A DNA stretch of 64,000 nt from Variovorax ginsengisoli (GTDB lineage Bacteria; Pseudomonadota; Gammaproteobacteria; Burkholderiales; Burkholderiaceae_C). This document shows, one piece after another, positions 25,522 through 34,897 of the stretch (position 1 is its first letter; every line of letters begins with the position of its first letter). The notes beneath the pieces are model-generated. The model did not search any database, was not told the origin of the DNA, and saw only the letters and a program-made list of their open reading frames with translations. Made by a program: the position numbers and the translations under genes. The stretch is taken from the NCBI RefSeq assembly GCF_030486595.1, contig NZ_JAUJZH010000016.1, positions 1 to 64,000 on the forward strand. Reading direction: 5' to 3'.

Positions 25522-26205
25522 TCAGGCCGCGAGGGTCGTCGCCGACCGCTGCAGCGTGTGATAGCCATACTTCTTCCGAGCTTCGACCAATGGCATGCCA
25601 TCTAGCGCGGCTTCCAAGATCTGTGCCTCCACGACACGCGTTTCGAGGGCTTTGGTCAGCACTTCCTGCATGCGCAGACGAGGCACCACCACGACGCCGT
25701 CAGCGTCGCCGATCACCAGATCGCCCTGGCACACGCGAACGTCACCCAGCATCACCGGCTGCTCGTAAGCCTCGACCTGGACACGATCCTTGCCGGTACG
25801 CATGAACTTGCCGCAGGCATAGAGCGGGTAGCCCGCTTCGTCGGCCTCTGCTGTGTCGCGGCAGACCCCGTTGACGACGGTGCCACCGATGCGTTTCTGC
25901 GCGGCCAACTGGCTCAGGATGCCACCCCAAACGGTGCAATCCAGCCGGCCTCCGTTGTCCATCACCGCGACACTGTCTGGCTCCAGCCGGTCGATGAAAT
26001 CGCCCACGGTGCCTGGTTGAGAGTGGTCGATCGCAGCGAAGCGAACCGTGAAGGCCTGACCAAAGATCTTGGCCGGCCCCGCGATCGGTCGAATGCCCAA
26101 AGCGCTACCGGGCAAATTAAAGAAGTCGAGAGCGTCGGATACCTCAGCTGTCGACAGCGATCGGGCCTGGGAGAGCCATTGCGGCTCGTTCACATCGGAA
26201 GTCAA
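25522..26205 (-). CDS. RraA-like / HMG aldolase family protein
   Basis: The 227-residue second RraA-family member has the core GTVVNGVCRDTAEADEAGYPLYACG with the R-D pair, and DLVIGDADGVVVVPR. It starts at TTG 26205 behind a GGAGACAAAC leader; an upstream in-frame start at 26235 is less likely. It differs substantially from the paralogue at 23776, so the two probably act on different oxoacids or form different assemblies. It is first in the operon and diverges from a LysR gene, the probable regulator. Confidence 0.82.
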   Translation of the reverse strand: MTSDVNEPQWLSQARSLSTAEVSDALDFFNLPGSALGIRPIAGPAKIFGQAFTVRFAAIDHSQPGTVGDFIDRLEPDSVAVMDNGGRLDCTVWGGILSQLAAQKRIGGTVVNGVCRDTAEADEAGYPLYACGKFMRTGKDRVQVEAYEQPVMLGDVRVCQGDLVIGDADGVVVVPRLRMQEVLTKALETRVVEAQILEAALDGMPLVEARKKYGYHTLQRSATTLAA

Positions 26206-26279
26206 GTTTGTCTCCAAGGTGTTGGGAAGGAACAAACCCGATGTTCAGTGAACGAAAGCAGTAACACAACCAACCTCTT

Positions 26280-26295
26280 TTGACCTTAAGATCAA
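26280..26295. promoter_or_regulatory. possible LysR-type operator, rraA/lysR divergent region
   Basis: A near-perfect dyad TTGACCTTAAGATCAA lies 5 bp before the LysR start, and a second palindrome GTTCAGTGAAC is at 26243-26253. Both are in the 95-bp divergent space. Either could bind the adjacent LysR protein; this is inferred from position only. Confidence 0.4.
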
Positions 26296-26300
26296 TCTTT

Positions 26301-27197
26301 ATGAACTTGAAGTCGCTGCGGTATTTCTGCGAGGTGGTCGATGCCAACAGTGCGAACTTGGCTGCGAGTCGACTGCACGTGGTGCCGACTGCGGTGAGCA
26401 TGCAGATCGCGCAGCTCGAGGGCCTGCTTGGAGGCAAGCTCTTCGACCGGTCCACGCGCCCCATGAAGCTGACGCCACTCGGGCGATTTCTTTATCCGAA
26501 AGCCAGGCTTCTGCTGTCGGACTCGCAACGCATGCTGGAAGAAGCGAAGGACCTATCGCTGGGCCGATCCGGATGGCTGAGCATTGGCTTCACACGCTCC
26601 ACGATCTTCTCGGTTCTGCCGAACGCTGTGCGCAGCTTGAGTGCGAGTGCGCCAAAAGTGCGAATTGATCTAACCGAGATCCTCACGGAACATCAGGGCG
26701 AAGCATTGCGCAGCGGGTTGATCCACGTCGGGCTGGCCCGCACGATTGGCCCCTTCAGCACTGAGGACGACTTGGAATGCGTGCCCTTGTTCACCGACCA
26801 GCTACTTGTGGCGTTGCCGTCGGAGAACACGCTCGCTCGACGCAAGACGCTCAAACCGAGGGACCTTGACCAGATGTCCTTCATAAGCTACCCCAAAGAC
26901 CCCAACAGCAGCTTTGCAAGGCACACAATTCATGCGCTGGAACAGGCTGGCATCAAACCTCGCGTGGCGTATGAGGCGAAGGAGATCCACACGGCGTTGT
27001 GCCTCGTGGCTGCCGGACTGGGGTTTGCGCTAGTCGGCAAATCGGTGGCGGACAACAACCGGAGCGATGTCCGATTTCTTCCCCTCAGCGGCGTAAAGAC
27101 AACAGCAAACGTCTTCGCGATCCACCTGAAGGGTGCCCGACACCAGCTTGTCGATGCATTTCTCGACATCGTGCTGTTGCAGTCAATGGCAAGGTAG
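26301..27197 (+). CDS. LysR-family transcriptional regulator
   Basis: The 298-residue LTTR has an N-terminal winged HTH at residues 1-60 (NLKSLRYFCEVVDANS, VVPTAVSMQIAQLEGLLGGKLF). The C-terminal effector domain includes LSIGFTRSTIFSVLPNAVR and GLGFALVGKSV. It diverges from the rraA-bug-rraA operon and is the likely regulator of it. It converges with the bug gene at 27387. Confidence 0.92.
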   Translation: MNLKSLRYFCEVVDANSANLAASRLHVVPTAVSMQIAQLEGLLGGKLFDRSTRPMKLTPLGRFLYPKARLLLSDSQRMLEEAKDLSLGRSGWLSIGFTRSTIFSVLPNAVRSLSASAPKVRIDLTEILTEHQGEALRSGLIHVGLARTIGPFSTEDDLECVPLFTDQLLVALPSENTLARRKTLKPRDLDQMSFISYPKDPNSSFARHTIHALEQAGIKPRVAYEAKEIHTALCLVAAGLGFALVGKSVADNNRSDVRFLPLSGVKTTANVFAIHLKGARHQLVDAFLDIVLLQSMAR

Positions 27198-27386
27198 CAG
27201 CTTCGCGGCCCCAGGTGGACAAAAGCAGGAGGCGCAAGGCAGAGTACAAGGCTTTAACGTGCATGGGGCCAACCAAACTCAACGAGGGTCTTCCCGATAT
27301 TGCGCGAGCCTAGCGTCGAAGTCATAGGGTAAGTGCCTTCTGTTACCTGTCGCCGGCGCTCACCCTCACCAACCTGCGCAGAAGTG

Positions 27387-28361
27387 CTAGTCAGCCTTGA
27401 TATTGGACGCCTTGATAAGACTACCAAGCCGCACGCGTTCCACCGCGATGAGTTTTGACATCTCAGCAGGCGTTGAAGCCTCAACTGTCTCGATGCCCAA
27501 TGTCAGATACTGATCCTTCACAAGTTTCGACATCACTGCATCCTGAATGCCCCTATTGAGTGCATTGAGAACCGGTTCGGCAGTTCCTTTCGGTGCCATC
27601 AAGCCTATCCAGGCGTAGAGATCGAAATCACGCAGGTCGGTTGCGGTGGCAAGTGGGGCGATGTCGGGAAGTGAAGTGCTTCGTTTTGCCGACGACAACG
27701 CGTATGCACGTACTTTCCCAGATTTCACGTGTGGCAACACCGAAGTCACCGAGTCGAACATGAAGTCCACCCTCCCGGCAATCACGTCGACTATGGCCCC
27801 ACTGCTCCCCTTGTACGGAATGTGCGACGCCTTGGCGCCGATCTTGGAGACGAAGAGTTCCGAGATGAGATGACCGATAGAGCCATTGCCCGAGGATGCA
27901 AAGCTGTACTTTCCAGGGTTGGCTTGCAATAGCGCGACGAGGGCCTTTGCGTCCTTGGCAGGAAACGATTCTGCCGTGATGAGCACGTACGGGACTGTGG
28001 CGATGAGGCCTGCTGGTGCGAAGCTGTCGGCGTCATAGTTTGTCTTTGACAGCAAGGGATTGACCGTTACAGAGCCCGTGGACCCGGCCAGCAACGTATA
28101 TCCGTCCGGGGGCGATTTCGCCACGGCATCGCTCCCAATGCCGCCACCTGCGCCTGCACGGTTGTCGATGATGAACGGCTGCTTCATGCTGGAGCCAAGG
28201 CGTTCGGCGACGGCACGCGCCGCAGCATCTGTAGCTTGTCCGGCCGTCCAGGGCACGATCACTTTCACCGGCTTTGCAGGGTACGAGTCGGCGGCGAATG
28301 CAGATGCGGCGGTGCACATCGCGATGCACGTGGCTACGAAGCGAAGGGAACTGAATCTCAT
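27387..28361 (-). CDS. Bug-family tripartite tricarboxylate receptor
   Basis: The product is 324 residues. The start is set at ATG 28361, which gives a proper signal peptide (MRFSSLRFVATCIAMCTAA to AFAADSYPAKP) and has GGAGACC upstream. Motifs are VKVIVPWTAGQATDAAARAVAERLG, IIDNRAGAGGGIGSDAVAKS and PDGYTLLAG. It lies 124 bp downstream of the lyase genes on the same strand, so it is probably the uptake receptor for the substrate of the mct-meh-mch-mcl operon. No permease partner is nearby. Confidence 0.9.
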   Translation of the reverse strand: MRFSSLRFVATCIAMCTAASAFAADSYPAKPVKVIVPWTAGQATDAAARAVAERLGSSMKQPFIIDNRAGAGGGIGSDAVAKSPPDGYTLLAGSTGSVTVNPLLSKTNYDADSFAPAGLIATVPYVLITAESFPAKDAKALVALLQANPGKYSFASSGNGSIGHLISELFVSKIGAKASHIPYKGSSGAIVDVIAGRVDFMFDSVTSVLPHVKSGKVRAYALSSAKRSTSLPDIAPLATATDLRDFDLYAWIGLMAPKGTAEPVLNALNRGIQDAVMSKLVKDQYLTLGIETVEASTPAEMSKLIAVERVRLGSLIKASNIKAD

Positions 28362-28485
28362 GATGGTCTCCAGAGAAGGTCTGTATAAATAGAGTCGGCA
28401 AACTGGCCCAAGTTGAGCAAGCGTTCGCGAGGGCTGCGGGGCAACTAGCCTGCTGCGATGCTGGGTGGCGGCTCGATGGGCGAGG

Positions 28486-29412
28486 TCAACCGTCGTCCGC
28501 TTTAACGGCCTGTCCCAGCGGCTCCTCAAGGACATCGATGGCGTGCGCAAGGTTGAGGATCCTCTTGGCGTCCTGAACGTGCAGTTCCTCAACGAGCTTC
28601 CCGTCTAGGACCGTCAAACCACTACCTGCCAGAACCGCCGCCTCATAGGCTTCGATGCGCCGGCGCGCTTCGCCTATCTCGATTGATGACGGGCCATAAA
28701 CCTCGTTTGCGACAGCCAGTTGGGACGGATGGATCAGCGTCTTGCCGTCGAAGCCCATATCCCGCCCCTGCTCGCAGGCGCTTCGCAACCCCGATTCATC
28801 GTTCAACGAGAGATGAACGCCATCAAGAATGCTCAGCTGATAGCTTCGTGCAGCCAAGATGCAGAGCGACAATGCTGTGTGAACCTCGTGGCGTCCGGCA
28901 GTATGGCGAGCGTGCAGGTCTTTGACCAGATCGGAGGTGCCGACCACCAACGTTTCCAGCAGCGAATGGGATGCTGCAATTTCCCGGAGATTGAACATCG
29001 CGACGGGCGTTTCGATCATTGCCCAGATCCTCGTTCGCAAAGGGGCTCCGGCCCTGTACATCAGCGCTGCGAGATCTTGGATTTGCTCAGCCGACTCGAC
29101 CTTGGGCAGTAACACGGCGTCTGCGCCCAATGTTGCGATGGCCGCGAGGTCATCGTGTCCCCATGGTGATTGCAGCGAGTTGATCCGCACGACAACTTCG
29201 CGGTGGCCGTAATGCCCTGGCCGCAATGCTTTGGTTACGTTCCTTCTGGCCGTCAACTTAGCCTCCGGCGCGACCGCATCCTCAAGATCCAAGATCAGGA
29301 CATCAGCATGAAGGAACTGCGCCTTTTCCATGGCCCTCGTGTTTGCGCCGGGCATGTAGAGCGCGGAGCGCCGGGCCCTAGGACTCGCGCCGGGATTGCG
29401 CGCAGCGGTCAT
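28486..29412 (-). CDS. CitE-type CoA lyase, probable citramalyl-CoA lyase
   Basis: The 308-residue HpcH/HpaI-CitE superfamily lyase has the metal/substrate motifs VLILDLEDAVAPEAK, VVRINSLQSPWG, VLLPKVESAEQI and IETPVAMFNLREI, with GFDGKTLIHPSQL near the end. Proteins of this group cleave (S)-citramalyl-CoA to acetyl-CoA and pyruvate, or malyl-CoA analogues. It overlaps mcl by 4 bp. Because a dedicated malyl-CoA lyase lies directly upstream and mesaconyl-C4-CoA hydratase is present, citramalyl-CoA is the best-fitting substrate; that is inferred. Confidence 0.75.
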   Translation of the reverse strand: MTAARNPGASPRARRSALYMPGANTRAMEKAQFLHADVLILDLEDAVAPEAKLTARRNVTKALRPGHYGHREVVVRINSLQSPWGHDDLAAIATLGADAVLLPKVESAEQIQDLAALMYRAGAPLRTRIWAMIETPVAMFNLREIAASHSLLETLVVGTSDLVKDLHARHTAGRHEVHTALSLCILAARSYQLSILDGVHLSLNDESGLRSACEQGRDMGFDGKTLIHPSQLAVANEVYGPSSIEIGEARRRIEAYEAAVLAGSGLTVLDGKLVEELHVQDAKRILNLAHAIDVLEEPLGQAVKADDG

Positions 29413-30386
29413 GAATGCGCCCTCAGCTGTGCAGCCTTGTTCAACAGGCTTTCAGCCATCTTGATGCTTGCGATGTCGATCAGCTTGCCATCCAAACTCA
29501 CCGCGCCCCGCCCCTCTCGTTGGGCTACGGTCATCGCATCCATGATTCGGCTCGCCATGGCGATCTCCTGTCCATCCGGGGAGAACACGTTGTTCGCGAG
29601 ATCCACCTGCGAGGGGTGGATGGCCCACTTCCCTTCATAGCCGAGAGCTGCGGCGCGTCGTGCAGCAGCGTTGAAGCCCGCTGGATCCGAGTAGTCCCCA
29701 TAGGGACCATCGACCGGTCGCAACCCATAGGCTCGGCATGCGACCAGGACGCGCGACTGTGCGTATTGCCATACGTCAGCGAGGTAGAAAGATCGCGCTT
29801 TGTCGCTTGGCGAGCCAGACAGAACGCCGTACTCCGGAATGGTCCCACCGATGGACGTCGACCGAGCTCGTGTGCTTGCTGCAAAATCGCCAACGCCAAA
29901 ACTCAAAGCTTCGATCCTGCTAGAACTGGCCGCAATCGCCTCGACGTTCGCCATGCCAAGCGCTGTTTCGATCAGAAGGTCGAAACCGATCTTCTTGGTC
30001 CTCTTCTTGGCGAGTTCGACCTGGGTGACGAGCAAGTCCACGGCATAGACATCCGAGGCGACGCCGATCTTCGGCAACAGCAGCATGTCCAGCCTCGGGC
30101 AACCCTCCACGAGATCGATGACGTCGCGGTACATGTACTCCGTGTCTAGGCCGTTGACGCGTACCTGGAGCGTTTTGTCACCCCAGTCGATGTCGTTCAA
30201 CGCCTCCATGGCGTTCTTTCGAGCTTGCACCTTCTCGCTTGGTGCGACGGCATCCTCGAGATCTAGGAAAATGACATCAGCCCTCGACCTTGCGGCCTTC
30301 TCGAAGAAGGCTGGATTGGACGCGGGGACCGCAAGTTGCGATCGCTGGAGGCGCGGCCTTGTGGGCTCAATGACGGTTGCACTCAT
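29409..30386 (-). CDS. mcl: L-malyl-CoA/beta-methylmalyl-CoA lyase
   Basis: The 325-residue CitE-superfamily lyase very closely resembles Mcl1 of Rhodobacter and Chloroflexus in long stretches: RSQLAVPASNPAFFEKAA, VIFLDLEDAVAPSEK, NGLDTEYMYRDVIDLVE, LIETALGMANVEAIAASS and SFGVGDFAASTRARS. The enzyme reversibly condenses glyoxylate with propionyl-CoA or acetyl-CoA to beta-methylmalyl-CoA or malyl-CoA. DLEDAV and the later E carry the metal ligands. It overlaps the following lyase gene by 4 bp and follows the mch gene by 44 bp, in the same operon. Confidence 0.88.
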   Translation of the reverse strand: MSATVIEPTRPRLQRSQLAVPASNPAFFEKAARSRADVIFLDLEDAVAPSEKVQARKNAMEALNDIDWGDKTLQVRVNGLDTEYMYRDVIDLVEGCPRLDMLLLPKIGVASDVYAVDLLVTQVELAKKRTKKIGFDLLIETALGMANVEAIAASSSRIEALSFGVGDFAASTRARSTSIGGTIPEYGVLSGSPSDKARSFYLADVWQYAQSRVLVACRAYGLRPVDGPYGDYSDPAGFNAAARRAAALGYEGKWAIHPSQVDLANNVFSPDGQEIAMASRIMDAMTVAQREGRGAVSLDGKLIDIASIKMAESLLNKAAQLRAHS

Positions 30387-30430
30387 GATTTGATCGTCCT
30401 GGTAAAAGGTTTACGGGAATGGCTGACCGG

Positions 30431-31534
30431 CTATGCATGGCGAGTTCCGTTGAAGTGGTTGCGCGGCACCGCGACGGAGTAGTCCAGGTCCAGGACGACC
30501 GCCGGGTGGTAGTTCGAGCCGCGCGTCTTCCCTTCGACTTTCAGCGCGGGAACCTCGATCGGCGGCGTGTTCTTCAAGCCAACCAGGCGTAGCCGCAGCA
30601 CTCCGACGTCAGAACGACTGGTAGCCGTCCGTCGGTCCAGCACCTCCGAGTAGGCATACAGCGTGTCGCCCGCGACGCACGGAGCGACGTGGGTTCCACC
30701 GTCAATCGACAAGATGGACAGCACGTTCTCAAGTCCGTCATAGGCGAGCGCGCGGCAGATTGAAATCACATGGCCGCCATACACCAGACGTCTACCAACA
30801 GGTGAACTGCGCATCTGCAGCTCGTCAAAATGCGGCCGTGAGTTGTTCTGGTAGAGACGCGTGGCCGACATGTGATCGGCTTCCTCGATCGTCATTCCCA
30901 GGGGATGATCGATCCGGTCGCCTGGTGCATACTCCTCCCACAGGCGTCTGGATCCGGTGGCCTCGCACCACGCCTCCAAGGCTTCTTTCGTATGTACACG
31001 CGCCGGTATCACAAGATCATCGAGCGGCGTCGCGGAGGCGAGTTCAGGCACGTGGCTTTCAGCGACCTCCGCTTCGGCCTTGCGCTTGTAAACCATGACC
31101 CATCGCACCCAGGTGAGCACCACGATGCCATCCCCGTTGTGGCAAGTGGAGCGGACATAGACAACGCCAGTGCGCCTATTGGAGTTCTCCTTCAAACCGA
31201 TCACGACGCTTTCGCAGCTGAGAGTGTCGCCAGCGAACACTGGAGAAAGAAAGCGCAGTTCCGCGTACCCGAGGTTTGCAACGGCGTTCAAGGAGATTTC
31301 AGGAACCGTCTTGCCAAATGCAATGTTGAACACCAGCAGATCGTCCAACGGGCGTCCTGCATAGCCGATCCCTTGAGCGACAGAGTCGGCGGAATGGCTG
31401 GCAAAGCGGGATCCGGTCAGGGCCATGTAGGTCGCGCTGTCGCCGTCGGTCACCGTACGCGGTGTGGCATGGCGTATGACTTGGCCAATCCGAAAATCTT
31501 CGAAGAAGTTGCTGTGATGCTTGTGTATGGTCAT
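30431..31534 (-). CDS. mch: mesaconyl-C1-CoA hydratase (beta-methylmalyl-CoA dehydratase)
   Basis: The 367-residue double-hotdog MaoC-type hydratase matches Mch of Chloroflexus and Rhodobacter: NFFEDFRIGQVIRHATPRTV, LDDLLVFNIAFGKTVPEISL and NAVANLGYAE in domain 1; GMTIEEADHMSATRLYQNN, GRRLVYGGHVISICRAL and CVAGDTLYAYSEVL in domain 2, with the D...H pair of hydratase-2 enzymes. It interconverts beta-methylmalyl-CoA and mesaconyl-C1-CoA. The start is ATG 31534 (MTIHKHHSNFFEDF), 28 bp after meh. Confidence 0.88.
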   Translation of the reverse strand: MTIHKHHSNFFEDFRIGQVIRHATPRTVTDGDSATYMALTGSRFASHSADSVAQGIGYAGRPLDDLLVFNIAFGKTVPEISLNAVANLGYAELRFLSPVFAGDTLSCESVVIGLKENSNRRTGVVYVRSTCHNGDGIVVLTWVRWVMVYKRKAEAEVAESHVPELASATPLDDLVIPARVHTKEALEAWCEATGSRRLWEEYAPGDRIDHPLGMTIEEADHMSATRLYQNNSRPHFDELQMRSSPVGRRLVYGGHVISICRALAYDGLENVLSILSIDGGTHVAPCVAGDTLYAYSEVLDRRTATSRSDVGVLRLRLVGLKNTPPIEVPALKVEGKTRGSNYHPAVVLDLDYSVAVPRNHFNGTRHA

Positions 31535-31562
31535 TGGTGCTCCATGGGCAACGCCCGCTGTT

Positions 31563-32408
31563 TCAGGCCAGTTCCACTGTTGCCGTCGTCGCAATCAAGC
31601 CTTGAGCGTCACTCGCCCAAAGTTGCACCGATCCATCGGGTTGCCTGGCACCCGCAACGCTGAACGGTCGGATGTCGGTCAGCGGGCGCACTGCACGAAA
31701 TGCGAAGCGCCTCACTGTGGACCCTGGTAGTTCGCTGTGCAGCAGGTCCAGCAACAGCGTCGCAATCAATGGTCCGTGCACTACCAGACCGTCGTAGCCT
31801 TCTTCTTCACGTGCATACGGCCGGTCGTAGTGGATGCGGTGAGTGTTGAACGTGAGCGCCGAATATCTGAAAAGCAACGCGGGCGTGGGCTGGACGCTGC
31901 GGCGCCAATCCGCATCCACCGGCGCGCACACTGGAGTGCTGTCAGTGGCCCCCGGCGCGGGAGCTTCCCGGTAAACCAGATCCTGCCGTTCAACCAATGC
32001 GAGCCCTGATTCGTCGCTGATCTCGTGCTGCAACTGTACGAAGACGAGCTTGCCGCTGCGGCCCGACTTTGCGTCAACGCCGACGATGCTCGATTTGCGT
32101 TGAATTGCACTTCCGACCTTGAGAGCTCGGAAGAATTCAAGCTGGCTTCCAGCCCACATCCGTCGGGGTAGCTCGATAGGAGGCAGGAAGCCGCCTCTCA
32201 GCGGGTGGCCGTCTGTGCCGAGTTCAGATTGCCGGGGAGTCGGCCGGAAATAGATCCAATGCCACAGAGGCGGCACGTCGTCACCAGCCATGTGCAACAT
32301 CGTTGAGCGATCGAGCGTTGCGGCCAACCCGTCGAGGGTGGTCGACGAGGCGACGTCGGCCAACACTTCGTGCTTTCCAACCCAATTCTTCAGCATGCCG
32401 GTATCCAT
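31563..32408 (-). CDS. meh: mesaconyl-C4-CoA hydratase (MaoC/HTD2-type)
   Basis: The 281-residue double-hotdog protein of the HTD2/FAS1-like MaoC group has the catalytic segment LTFNTHRIHYDRPYAREEEGY followed by LVVHGPLIATLLLDLL, and the N-terminal half PPLWHWIYFRPTPRQSELG, GFLPPIELPRRMWAG. This matches Meh, which hydrates mesaconyl-C4-CoA to citramalyl-CoA; related itaconyl-CoA hydratases (Ich) share the fold. It lies between mct and mch with short gaps, which favours Meh. Confidence 0.82.
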   Translation of the reverse strand: MDTGMLKNWVGKHEVLADVASSTTLDGLAATLDRSTMLHMAGDDVPPLWHWIYFRPTPRQSELGTDGHPLRGGFLPPIELPRRMWAGSQLEFFRALKVGSAIQRKSSIVGVDAKSGRSGKLVFVQLQHEISDESGLALVERQDLVYREAPAPGATDSTPVCAPVDADWRRSVQPTPALLFRYSALTFNTHRIHYDRPYAREEEGYDGLVVHGPLIATLLLDLLHSELPGSTVRRFAFRAVRPLTDIRPFSVAGARQPDGSVQLWASDAQGLIATTATVELA

Positions 32409-32433
32409 GAAGGCTCCTTCGGTTCAGGGCGGG

Positions 32434-33675
32434 TCAAGCGCGTTGCATCAACGGGTCGCTATCCGGACCCGCCACGATCCCGGCGTCGTGGAGCCGCCCA
32501 ACGGCACCTTCGTTAAGGCCCAGCACCTCGAGAAGAATCTGGTCGGTGTGCTGACCGAGCAAGGGTGCCGCCACCGTCGCGTGGCGCTGCAAGCCCGAAA
32601 CACGCAAGGTGCCACCGGCTGCGAGGTGGGTTCCCACGCCAATCGTGCTCACGCGTTCGAAGACCGGATTTGCCTCGCTTAGACGTGGGTCGCCAACGAA
32701 TGCGTCTTGCACCGTTTGGTAGACGCCCCAGCACACCTTGTGGGCTTGGAAGATGTTGCGCACCTGTTCGATACCGCGGGAGGCACACCACGAGCCGACA
32801 TGCTCGGCGATCATCTCGCGTGCTGAGTAGCGGTCTCCTTCCTTTTTAAGGTCGAGACCTCGATCCGACTCGATGTGGGCACAAGTGCCTGCCAGGTCGC
32901 ACGCCCTGACCAAGCTACTCCATTGACCAAGCGAGATCGCGGCCACGAAGACTCGACTTCCATCTGCCGTACCGAAGTCTTTGCCGAAGGCGCCGTAGAG
33001 GTAGTTGCCGAGTGACGGTCGTTCCTGCTGCAGCAGTTCGGCTTCCGCCAACATGCCCAAGTGGGAAAGCATGGAAAAAGCGACATCAGAAAGCGCAAGC
33101 CTCAGCTCGGCGCCCTGACCTATGGCCTGCCGATTTGCCACCGCCGCAGACACGCCGAACGCGGCCTGGTAGGCGCAGGCGATGTCCCAGGCGGGCAGCA
33201 CGTGGTTCACGGGCGCATCCTTCGAGGCGCCTCCGGTCATCGCCGGGAAGCCCGTTGCGCAATTGACGGTGTAGTCGACCGCGGTGGAGCCATCGGGGTT
33301 GCCTTCGATCGTGCAGGTGATCATGTCCGCTCGATGGTGAGAAAGGACGGCGTGGGATAGCCATGGCACGCCGATGTTCGTCAGTAGTACGCCCCCGTCG
33401 TCGCCGGGCGCCACCGCCAGCGACTGCATCAGCTCCCGGCCCTCGGCACGCCGGATGTCGATCGCGATCGAGCGTTTACCCTTGTTGAGCCCGGTCCAGT
33501 AGAGACTTCGTCCTTTCGGCATCATCGGCAACCGCGCGTAGTCGATACCGCCGCCGATCATGTCAACACGAATGACGTCCGCGCCGTACTGGGCGAGCGT
33601 CATGCCGGCGAGCGGCGCGGCGATAAAGGCCGAACTCTCGACGACGCGGAGTCCACGCAAGAGGTTGAAGTTCAA
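32434..33675 (-). CDS. mct: mesaconyl-CoA C1-C4 CoA transferase
   Basis: The 413-residue family III (CaiB/BaiF) CoA transferase has the catalytic Asp in NHVLPAWDIACAYQAAFG and closely resembles Mct of Chloroflexus: GLRVVESSAFIAAPLAGMTL, LGNYLYGAFGKDFGT, EGDRYSAREMIAEHV and ILLEVLGLNEGAVGRLHD. Mct moves CoA within mesaconyl-CoA from C1 to C4. The start is put at TTG 33675 with GGAGACAACT upstream; TTG 33696 is an alternative. It heads the mct-meh-mch-mcl-ccl order, with gaps of 26 to 44 bp or overlaps, a single operon. Confidence 0.87.
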   Translation of the reverse strand: MNFNLLRGLRVVESSAFIAAPLAGMTLAQYGADVIRVDMIGGGIDYARLPMMPKGRSLYWTGLNKGKRSIAIDIRRAEGRELMQSLAVAPGDDGGVLLTNIGVPWLSHAVLSHHRADMITCTIEGNPDGSTAVDYTVNCATGFPAMTGGASKDAPVNHVLPAWDIACAYQAAFGVSAAVANRQAIGQGAELRLALSDVAFSMLSHLGMLAEAELLQQERPSLGNYLYGAFGKDFGTADGSRVFVAAISLGQWSSLVRACDLAGTCAHIESDRGLDLKKEGDRYSAREMIAEHVGSWCASRGIEQVRNIFQAHKVCWGVYQTVQDAFVGDPRLSEANPVFERVSTIGVGTHLAAGGTLRVSGLQRHATVAAPLLGQHTDQILLEVLGLNEGAVGRLHDAGIVAGPDSDPLMQRA

Positions 33676-33812
33676 AGTTGTCTCCGTTGAGCGCAATTGA
33701 CTGCAGGCGACGTGCTGGCCGCCTTTTGATCAAGGGCTCATGTCCGGCCGAGGCCGTATGGAGGGGGACTTTAGGTTTGCCTCGACGCTCTGACAATCGA
33801 AGTTATCGCGTC

Positions 33813-33837
33813 GATTGTGCAGATCATCCGCACAATC
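33813..33837. promoter_or_regulatory. LysR-type operator upstream of mct operon
   Basis: Perfect dyad GATTGTGC-N9-GCACAATC, 138 bp upstream of the mct start and 35 bp after the LysR stop. An identical dyad with the same arms and spacer length lies at 34898-34922 on the other side of the LysR gene. The repeat is seen directly; binding by that LysR is inferred. Confidence 0.75.
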
Positions 33838-33871
33838 CAAATCGTCACCTTTGGAAGCTGTGGCGTGAGCG

Positions 33872-34834
33872 TCAGGTGCGTGTGCGGGAGCGCTTGGGTT
33901 TTTCGGATACGCGCTTCTCCGCTGGGTCCGCGATGAGTTGCCGAAGCAGCTGCACTAGCCGCAGCGAAGCGGGCGAAAGCGCCTGCCCGCGCAGGGTGAT
34001 CACCGCGACCTGCCGGAGCAGTGGAGGTTTGACGATTCGCAGCGAATAAACCGAAGGTCCCAACTTTGCAGGCAGCGCCACCTTGGGCAAGATCGCCGCG
34101 CCAAGCCCAGCCGTGGCCATCGAGATCAATGTCTGGGCCTGCGTGAACTCGTAACGATTCGAGATCGTCAGGTTCCGCTCCTTGAGCGTGGCCTCGAGCA
34201 TGCCGCGGAGGGCGGTAGCTGTGTTCAGAACCAGCATGGGCATGCCGGCCAGCGTGGAGAGTGCGATCGTCGACTTGCTTGTCGAGATGAAGCGCTTTGG
34301 AACGAGTGCATAGAACGGATCGTCAAGCACGGTCTCGAACGAAAAATCCGAAGTTTCGATCTTGGGCCCAATTCCGAAGTCGACCTCCCGGCGACGCACG
34401 CTCTCGAAAAGGGCGGTCGAAGTCAGTTCCCGCACCGAAACTTCGATGCCCGGGTAGTCCTGCTCGAACGCGGCAAGAACGCGTGCGAGGCGGGTCTCGG
34501 CGATAGTCGGCGAGCAGGAAAGCGCCACGCGGCCTCGCTTAACGTCCGCGGACTCCTGAATCTTGCGAAGACCTGAGCCCACCTCCTGCAAGGCACGCTG
34601 GGCGCATTCAAGCAGCTGGTGTCCCTCCTCCGTGAGGCGAACGCTGCGCGTCGTGCGGTGGAACAGCGACACTCCCAGTTGCTCTTCGAGTTGACGCACC
34701 TGTGCGCTGACGGCCGAAGGAGAGCGGAACGTCTTTTCCGCGGCGACACGGAAGCTGCTGTGCTCGCTTACCTGCAAAAACGTCTGAAGCAGCTTGAGAT
34801 TGACGTTTGGCAGTGGAGACGCAAGTGAGTTCAT
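33872..34834 (-). CDS. LysR-family regulator of the mesaconyl-CoA pathway genes
   Basis: The 320-residue LTTR starts at ATG 34834 (MNSLASPLPNVNL). The winged HTH covers residues 10-65 (LLQTFLQVSEHSSFRVAAEK, SAVSAQVRQLEEQLGVSLF). The effector domain contains RVALSCSPTIAETRLARVL and TAGLGAAILPKVALP. It sits between the mct operon and a divergent CoA transferase gene. The same dyad GATTGTGC-N9-GCACAATC occurs in front of both targets, so it probably controls both. Confidence 0.92.
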   Translation of the reverse strand: MNSLASPLPNVNLKLLQTFLQVSEHSSFRVAAEKTFRSPSAVSAQVRQLEEQLGVSLFHRTTRSVRLTEEGHQLLECAQRALQEVGSGLRKIQESADVKRGRVALSCSPTIAETRLARVLAAFEQDYPGIEVSVRELTSTALFESVRRREVDFGIGPKIETSDFSFETVLDDPFYALVPKRFISTSKSTIALSTLAGMPMLVLNTATALRGMLEATLKERNLTISNRYEFTQAQTLISMATAGLGAAILPKVALPAKLGPSVYSLRIVKPPLLRQVAVITLRGQALSPASLRLVQLLRQLIADPAEKRVSEKPKRSRTRT

Positions 34835-34897
34835 GGCTGGGCCGTGGTCAGAGAATCCGATGAGAGGATGTGGATGACAACGCGTCGCGCGTTGTGT

